Below are positions 59,710-64,000 of a DNA stretch of 64,000 bases, piece after piece. The stretch lies in NCBI RefSeq assembly GCF_014851905.1, contig NZ_JACVAQ010000001.1:2232001-2296000 (forward strand), written 5' to 3'. Under the pieces are notes generated by a model. It was not told the origin of the DNA. It searched no databases and saw only the letters and a list, made by a program, of their open reading frames with translations. Source of the DNA: Pseudomonas sp. PDM14 (GTDB lineage: Bacteria > Pseudomonadota > Gammaproteobacteria > Pseudomonadales > Pseudomonadaceae). The position numbers were made by a program, and so were the translations under genes. The first letter of the stretch is position 1. Each line of letters starts with the position of its first letter.

Positions 59710-60551
59710 AGTACCTGTGGGCCGCGTTCAACGCCCGTGCGCTGGGCATGCCGCTGCCGCTGAACTGGTTTGGCCTGGCGACGTTCGGCCTGCTCGGCGC
59801 GTTCATCAGCCCGGGCTTCTGGATCATCGGCGGCGCACTGGAGCTGGCCTACCTCGGCGTGCTGTCGAGTAACGCGCGCTTTCGCCGTACGGTGGATGCC
59901 CGTCAGTTGCCGGTGGACCCGGCTGGTGACCGTTACGAAGCCAGCCTGGCGTTGCTCGACGAGCGCCAGAAGCAGCGTCAGCAACGCATCGAAGGGCGTG
60001 CTCGCGAGGTCCTGCAGCTGCTCTCGCGCTCCCCGGTGATGGCCTCGCACGCCGATGCCCTGTCGCAGCTGGTGTGGCTCAACCTGCGTCTGCTGGTCGC
60101 CGGCCAGGCGTTGACCGTGGTGGTCGATACCGCCGCCGCGGACAGCGCCGAGTTGCAGGCCCAGGAGGACCAGATCGACAAGCGCCTGGCCGCCAGCGAT
60201 ATCGGCGCTGACCTGCGCCGCAGTCTGGAGCAGCAGAAGCAGGTGATCGACGCGCGCCAGGCCGCCCATGCCGAAGGGCTGCGGCGCAAGGAGCATGTCG
60301 ATGCGGAGCTTGCACGCATCGACCAGCAGATCGCGCTGATCCGCGAACAGACGCTGCTGGCCACCGACGAAGAACAGATCGGCGTGGCGCTGAATGCGCT
60401 GACGTCGTCCTTCAACGAAGCCAGCCGCTGGCTGAACAGCCAGCGCGATCTGATCGGCGTACTCGAACTCAACGACCAACAGGCCCTGCCGCGCTATGTG
60501 CTGCAGGGTCAGGGCAAAAAAACAGCCACGGCCGAGTCGGCCGGACACTGA
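59706..60551 (+). CDS. Membrane-anchored coiled-coil protein of the PspA/AAA operon
   Basis: A 281-residue protein with no family I recognise. A hydrophobic hairpin (about 15-55: GLATFGLLGAFISPGFW and IIGGALELAYLGVL) anchors it. A long helical region rich in Glu, Gln and Arg (about 75-245) then forms coiled coils, including QAQEDQIDKRLAAS and RKEHVDAELARIDQQIAL. It starts by ATGA overlap with the ATPase gene and is followed 38 bases later by the solute-binding/OmpA gene. It could recruit the PspA-like protein or the ATPase to the membrane. The prediction rests on position and topology. Confidence 0.7.
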   Translation: MKYLWAAFNARALGMPLPLNWFGLATFGLLGAFISPGFWIIGGALELAYLGVLSSNARFRRTVDARQLPVDPAGDRYEASLALLDERQKQRQQRIEGRAREVLQLLSRSPVMASHADALSQLVWLNLRLLVAGQALTVVVDTAAADSAELQAQEDQIDKRLAASDIGADLRRSLEQQKQVIDARQAAHAEGLRRKEHVDAELARIDQQIALIREQTLLATDEEQIGVALNALTSSFNEASRWLNSQRDLIGVLELNDQQALPRYVLQGQGKKTATAESAGH

Positions 60552-60589
60552 TTGGCGCGCGATTGCCGCCACTGACAGGGAGACACGTC

Positions 60590-62275
60590 ATGCATTCAAC
60601 CCTATCCCGCCTGCGCCAGCGCGGCAGCGCCGCCGGCAAGCTGCTGACCATCGTGCTGGTGCTCGGCCTGCTCGGCCTCGGCGGCTGGCTGGTGACCAAG
60701 GACATGCTCAAGCAGGACGGTGACAGCCCGCTGGCCGGGCTGCAATCGAGCCTCACCGGAGGCACGGCGGCGCCGGACCCGGTGGAACCGGTCACCGGCA
60801 CACCGGTGCTGCAGTCCGCCGCGCCGTACGAGATGAAGAACAACATCATCGACATCGACATGAGCGAGTACGCCGGCTACGGCGGCCTGATCGTCGCCAA
60901 CGGCGGGCTGGAGCCCAACCCGGAGTCGATCTTCGCCAAGCAGTACGGCTTCCAGGTGCGCCTGAACAAGGGCGAGAGCGAAGAGTGGTCGGCGCTGAAC
61001 AACGGCCAGATGGGCGCGGTGGCGACCACCACCGACGTGCTTGCCGTGCTCGGTCGCCAGTTCGATGTCACCGTGCCGGCGCAGATCGCCTTCTCCCGCG
61101 GTGCCGATCAGGTGGTGGTGGACAGCGGCATCGCCAGCGTCAACCAGCTCAAGGGCAAGGTGCTCGGCGCCAGCCAGTTCAACGAGAGCGAGTTCTTCAT
61201 CCGCTACCTGGCCTCCGAAGCCGGCGTGCCGGTCAAGGTGCTGCGTGATCTGGACAGCCGCCCGGCGCCGAACGAGCTGGGCCTGGTGTTCTACGAGGAC
61301 GCCTTCATCGCCTGCGACGCCTACGCCGCCGAGCTGGCTGGCAGCGGCCGCCTGAACGGTTGCGTGGGCTGGTCGCCGCGCACCGACGAAGTGGTCGCCG
61401 AGTCCGCCGGTGCGGCGAAGATGCTGGTGTCCAACCGCAACCTGCTGGTGGTGGCCGACATCCTGGTGGTCAACAAGGGCTTCGCCACGGCCAACCCGGA
61501 CAAGGTCAAGGGCCTGGTCCACGGCCTGCTCGAAGGCAACCGCCTGCTGCGCGACAACCCGCAGGCGCATGCCGACGTGGTGGCCAAGGCCTTCGGCTGG
61601 ACCCGCGAGGAAACCCTCGACGAGCTGAGCAAGGTGCACCTGAGCAACCTGCCGGAGAACCTGGCGTTCTTCGACGGCAGCATCGCCTCGGCGGGCTCGT
61701 TCCAGGGCATCTTCCAGTCCTCGGTGCTGGCCTACGGCGCGCTGATCAAGAACCCCGCGGACCCGGCGCGCTTCGCCGACGTGCAGCACCTCAAGGCGCT
61801 GGATGGCAGTGGCCAGTTCAAAGGCCAGGCCATCGCCATCGCGCCGATCCGCACCAGCGGCAAGGTGGCCCTGGAAGGCGATGCGCTGCTGAGCAAGGAC
61901 ATCCGCTTCTTCTTCGAGGCCAACTCGGCCGAGCTGGACAAGCAGGCCAAGGAAAACCAGGACTACCTGGACACGATCAAGAAATTCCTCCAGGTCAGCC
62001 CCGGCTCCATCGTGCTGCTGCGCGGCCACGTCGACAACGCCATGGTCGGCGATTTCGAGCGCCAGGGCGGCCCGGCGCTGGTCAAGAGCATGGCGCTGAA
62101 GGCCATGGACCTTTCGCGCCAACGCACCCAGGCGGTCAAGGACGCGCTGCTGGCGCGCCACCCCGGCATCAAGGAAGACCGCATCGAACTGGTCGGCCGT
62201 GGCTGGGAAGAGCCGCTCGGCCAGGACGGCGAGAAGAACCGCCGCGTCGAGGTGCAGTGGTTCACCCTGGAATAA
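60590..62275 (+). CDS. Membrane-anchored solute-binding/OmpA fusion protein
   Basis: A 561-residue periplasmic protein with one N-terminal membrane helix (about 17-37). A PstS/NMT1-like solute-binding domain (about 80-430) has GQMGAVATTTDVLAVLG and VVVDSGIASVNQLKGK. A C-terminal OmpA-like domain (about 440-560) has DIRFFFEANSAELD, a peptidoglycan-binding-type GHVDN and NRRVEVQWF. Such fusions are annotated as phosphate ABC transporter substrate-binding/OmpA proteins, but no permease or ATPase of ABC type is nearby. ATG 60590 follows GGGAG. It may sense a periplasmic ligand while gripping the cell wall and signal through the three cytoplasmic and membrane partners. Ligand unknown. Confidence 0.82.
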   Translation: MHSTLSRLRQRGSAAGKLLTIVLVLGLLGLGGWLVTKDMLKQDGDSPLAGLQSSLTGGTAAPDPVEPVTGTPVLQSAAPYEMKNNIIDIDMSEYAGYGGLIVANGGLEPNPESIFAKQYGFQVRLNKGESEEWSALNNGQMGAVATTTDVLAVLGRQFDVTVPAQIAFSRGADQVVVDSGIASVNQLKGKVLGASQFNESEFFIRYLASEAGVPVKVLRDLDSRPAPNELGLVFYEDAFIACDAYAAELAGSGRLNGCVGWSPRTDEVVAESAGAAKMLVSNRNLLVVADILVVNKGFATANPDKVKGLVHGLLEGNRLLRDNPQAHADVVAKAFGWTREETLDELSKVHLSNLPENLAFFDGSIASAGSFQGIFQSSVLAYGALIKNPADPARFADVQHLKALDGSGQFKGQAIAIAPIRTSGKVALEGDALLSKDIRFFFEANSAELDKQAKENQDYLDTIKKFLQVSPGSIVLLRGHVDNAMVGDFERQGGPALVKSMALKAMDLSRQRTQAVKDALLARHPGIKEDRIELVGRGWEEPLGQDGEKNRRVEVQWFTLE

Positions 62276-62282
62276 CGGACCG

Positions 62283-62310
62283 GCGCCACCGCTTTACCGG
62301 GCGGTGGCGC
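62283..62310. other. Strong hairpin between convergent genes
   Basis: GCGCCACCGC and GCGGTGGCGC form a perfect 10-bp stem with an 8-base loop but no T-run. It lies between the PspA-operon end and the convergent TPR gene and may act as a weak bidirectional end signal. Confidence 0.45.
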
Positions 62311-62328
62311 TGCCTCAGGGCCTGAGTA

Positions 62329-63219
62329 TCAGTGCGGCTTGCCGGCGGCGAGCACGCAGTCCAGGCGTGTCAGCTGGCGCTGCGCATCGCTCCAGGCGTG
62401 CAGGGCCTGGCGGATAGCCTGCTCATCCGGGCCGGCGATGGCGATCAGGCGGATCGGTTGGCGGTCGTCGAGCACCACGTCGTGCTGCTCATGGTGCTCG
62501 TGGGGCAGGCCTTCCGAGCACTGCCGGCACAGGGTGCGAACCGAGCGTGACCAGTCTTCGGCGGCGATGCCCGCCGCCTCCAGCTGCTGCAGCAGCGCGT
62601 CGACATCCTGGGTGCCGCTGACCCGCAGTTCGGCTTCGAAGGTGCTGTTGGGCGAGGGCTGGAACAGCTCCAGCACGTTGAATACCGAATACACGCGACC
62701 CTCCACTTCACGCTCGCCGACGGGCGCGCCGTCGTTGAGCACGATATCGCCGTAGCGGAATCCGGAGTCGGCATAGGGGATGTTGAGCAGGCGCGCGCGG
62801 ACCGGGTCGATACGCCGGGCCCAAACCACTTCGGCGTCGCCATCGGGATTGAGGCGCACGGGCGTCTGGCCGAAGTCCTGCTCGATGGGTGTATCGCCAG
62901 GTTCGATGGCCAGGCCCAGGCGCTGCCAGACCTCCCGCGCGGTGCGCCAGTCGTGGTTGGCGGTGGCCGCGATGGCGAGGTTCCAGTTGCTCGCCTCATC
63001 CTCGGGCTCGAACTCCACGGCCAGCCGATTGGCTTCCTGCGACTCGACCCAGCGCCGCTGGTACTTGTGGATCAGGCCGATGTTGTAGTGGGTCACCGGG
63101 CGGGCGTAGTCGAGTTCGAGGGCGCGTGCATACAGCGCGAGGGCCTGCGCCTCCTCACCCTCATCCTGCAGGGCCATGGCTTGTTCATGCAGGGTTTCGG
63201 CGATGTCCTGGTCGGCCAT
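62329..63219 (-). CDS. TPR protein with Cys/His-rich C-terminal segment
   Basis: A 296-residue cytosolic protein. Tetratricopeptide-like repeats occupy about residues 1-110 (EQAMALQDEGEEAQALALYARALELD, shown here only as a helical pair, then THYNIGLIHKYQRRW). The C-terminal half has CRQCSEGLPHEHHEQHD, a CxxC followed by clustered histidines, which looks metal-binding. I do not recognise the full family. ATG 63219 lacks a strong ribosome-binding site. It is convergent with the PspA-operon and separated from the TerC-like gene upstream by a terminator, so it is its own unit. Confidence 0.65.
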   Translation of the reverse strand: MADQDIAETLHEQAMALQDEGEEAQALALYARALELDYARPVTHYNIGLIHKYQRRWVESQEANRLAVEFEPEDEASNWNLAIAATANHDWRTAREVWQRLGLAIEPGDTPIEQDFGQTPVRLNPDGDAEVVWARRIDPVRARLLNIPYADSGFRYGDIVLNDGAPVGEREVEGRVYSVFNVLELFQPSPNSTFEAELRVSGTQDVDALLQQLEAAGIAAEDWSRSVRTLCRQCSEGLPHEHHEQHDVVLDDRQPIRLIAIAGPDEQAIRQALHAWSDAQRQLTRLDCVLAAGKPH

Positions 63220-63341
63220 GGGCGGGTGTCTCCTGATCGAATGGGGTTAGCGCACGGCAAGGGGAGCTCATGATGCAACAGCCGGGTTCGCCTCGCGACC
63301 GGGTGCGCGTCGAGCCCCACTGCAGCCGCCGGCGTGAAAAC

Positions 63342-63369
63342 GAAAACGGGGCCTGATGGCCCCGTTTTC
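63342..63369 (-). terminator. Terminator after the TerC-like gene
   Basis: GAAAACGGGGCC and GGCCCCGTTTTC pair around a four-base loop, giving a T-run on the minus strand just past the TerC-like stop. Confidence 0.8.
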
Positions 63370-63388
63370 CTGTCTGCGAGATTGTGGC

Positions 63389-64000
63389 TTACTGCCCCGG
63401 AATGTCCTTGCGCAGTTTCACCGGGTCGACCTTCTTCTTGCGTGCGGTGCGCATGCGGATGTTGATCGCTTCGACGGCCAGGGAGAAGGCCATGGCGAAG
63501 TAGACGTAGCCTTTCGGCACATGAATCTCGAACGATTCGGCGATCAGCACGGTACCGACCACGATCAGGAAAGACAGGGCGAGCATCTTCAGCGACGGGT
63601 GCTTGTCGATGAAGTCGCTGATGGTGCCGGCGGCCAGCATCATCACCAGCACGGCGACGATGATCGCGGCGACCATCACCGGTACGTGGGAAACCATGCC
63701 GACGGCGGTGATCACCGAGTCGAGGGAGAACACGATATCGATGATGGCGATCTGGATGATGGTGCCGATGAAGTTGCGCGCGGCGCCGCCCGAGGCAGTG
63801 CCTTCGCTTTCGTCTTCGCCTTCCAGGCCGTGGTAGATCTCGCTGCTGCTCTTCCACAGGAGGAACAGGCCGCCGAAGAACAGGATCAGGTCACGTCCGG
63901 AAATGCCCTGGCCGAAGAGGTGGAACAGGTCGGTGGTCAGACGCATGATCCAGGTGATCGACAGCAGCAGCAGGATGCGCGTGACCATGGCCAGCGCCAG
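63389..64000 (-). CDS. TerC family integral membrane protein (5' end beyond the window)
   Basis: The C-terminal 204 residues or so of a TerC/YkoY-type membrane protein. The first visible residues continue in frame to the window edge (LALAMVTRILLLLSITWIMRL), so the true start lies past 64000 and the usual family length is about 240-250. Five hydrophobic segments and the family motifs DLILFFGGLFLLWKSS and IIDIVFSLDSVITAVGM, with acidic residues within the membrane, are present. TerC proteins are linked to tellurite resistance or metal (manganese) export. The C-terminus is basic, RMRTARKKKVD. A terminator follows. Confidence 0.88.
   Translation of the reverse strand: MALAMVTRILLLLSITWIMRLTTDLFHLFGQGISGRDLILFFGGLFLLWKSSSEIYHGLEGEDESEGTASGGAARNFIGTIIQIAIIDIVFSLDSVITAVGMVSHVPVMVAAIIVAVLVMMLAAGTISDFIDKHPSLKMLALSFLIVVGTVLIAESFEIHVPKGYVYFAMAFSLAVEAINIRMRTARKKKVDPVKLRKDIPGQ

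Overview
The window reads as chromosomal DNA of a Pseudomonas, most likely from the aeruginosa/mendocina side of the genus. Codon use is uniformly GC-rich. The agu-spu polyamine cluster, the GGDEF/EAL-desA pair, the hacB-type acylase after spuH and the rppH-ptsP pair are all known from P. aeruginosa, but stretches found apart there are joined here, so it is not P. aeruginosa itself. The species call is inference. I see no tRNA, rRNA, CRISPR array, prophage or insertion sequence. The foreign-looking or repetitive items are three inverted REP pairs (REPIN/BIME type).

Layout. 1-5.9 kb: two tiny membrane proteins, an Ivy-type lysozyme inhibitor broken by a frameshift, a SpmA/SpmB-like transporter, a 7TM diguanylate cyclase, and flavohemoprotein hmp behind three NorR/FhpR-type sites. 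6-13.7 kb: a PAS-GGDEF-EAL protein divergent from fatty acid desaturase desA, then Anr-boxed cytochrome c peroxidase bracketed by two BdlA-like soluble chemoreceptors, one broken by a net 10-base loss. 13.9-29 kb: a complete agmatine/putrescine/spermidine unit (aguA, aguB, aguR, an extra polyamine-binding protein, spuI, spuABC and transporter spuDEFGH). Uptake by SpuDEFGH feeds SpuI/SpuB glutamylation, SpuC transamination and SpuA hydrolysis, while AguA/AguB turn agmatine into putrescine.

29-41 kb: a HacB-like AHL acylase divergent from an AraC regulator, an exported-looking FAD oxidoreductase, ptsP, rppH, a HAD phosphatase, a four-helix-bundle chemoreceptor and a DUF5924/DUF2914 membrane protein. 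41-47 kb: an apparent oxygen/NO-response unit, with an Anr-type box, a 100-residue orphan protein, a hairpin-rich leader ending in a terminator, a globin-coupled GGDEF-EAL protein and an Aer-type chemoreceptor overlapping by ATGA. Then come a Na/phosphate symporter and an orphan PilU-like ATPase.

48-57 kb: recC-recB-recD, with one REP pair inserted between recB and recD and another just after recD. 57.3-62.3 kb: the best candidate for a poorly described system, a tight four-gene operon of a PspA/IM30 (ESCRT-III superfamily) protein, an AAA+ ATPase, a membrane/coiled-coil protein, and a membrane-anchored periplasmic solute-binding/OmpA fusion. The window closes with a TPR protein and a TerC-family protein cut by the right edge.

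Positions were read by eye from the sequence, so short sites may be off by one or two bases. Family assignments come from recognised motifs and remembered family features, not from searches.
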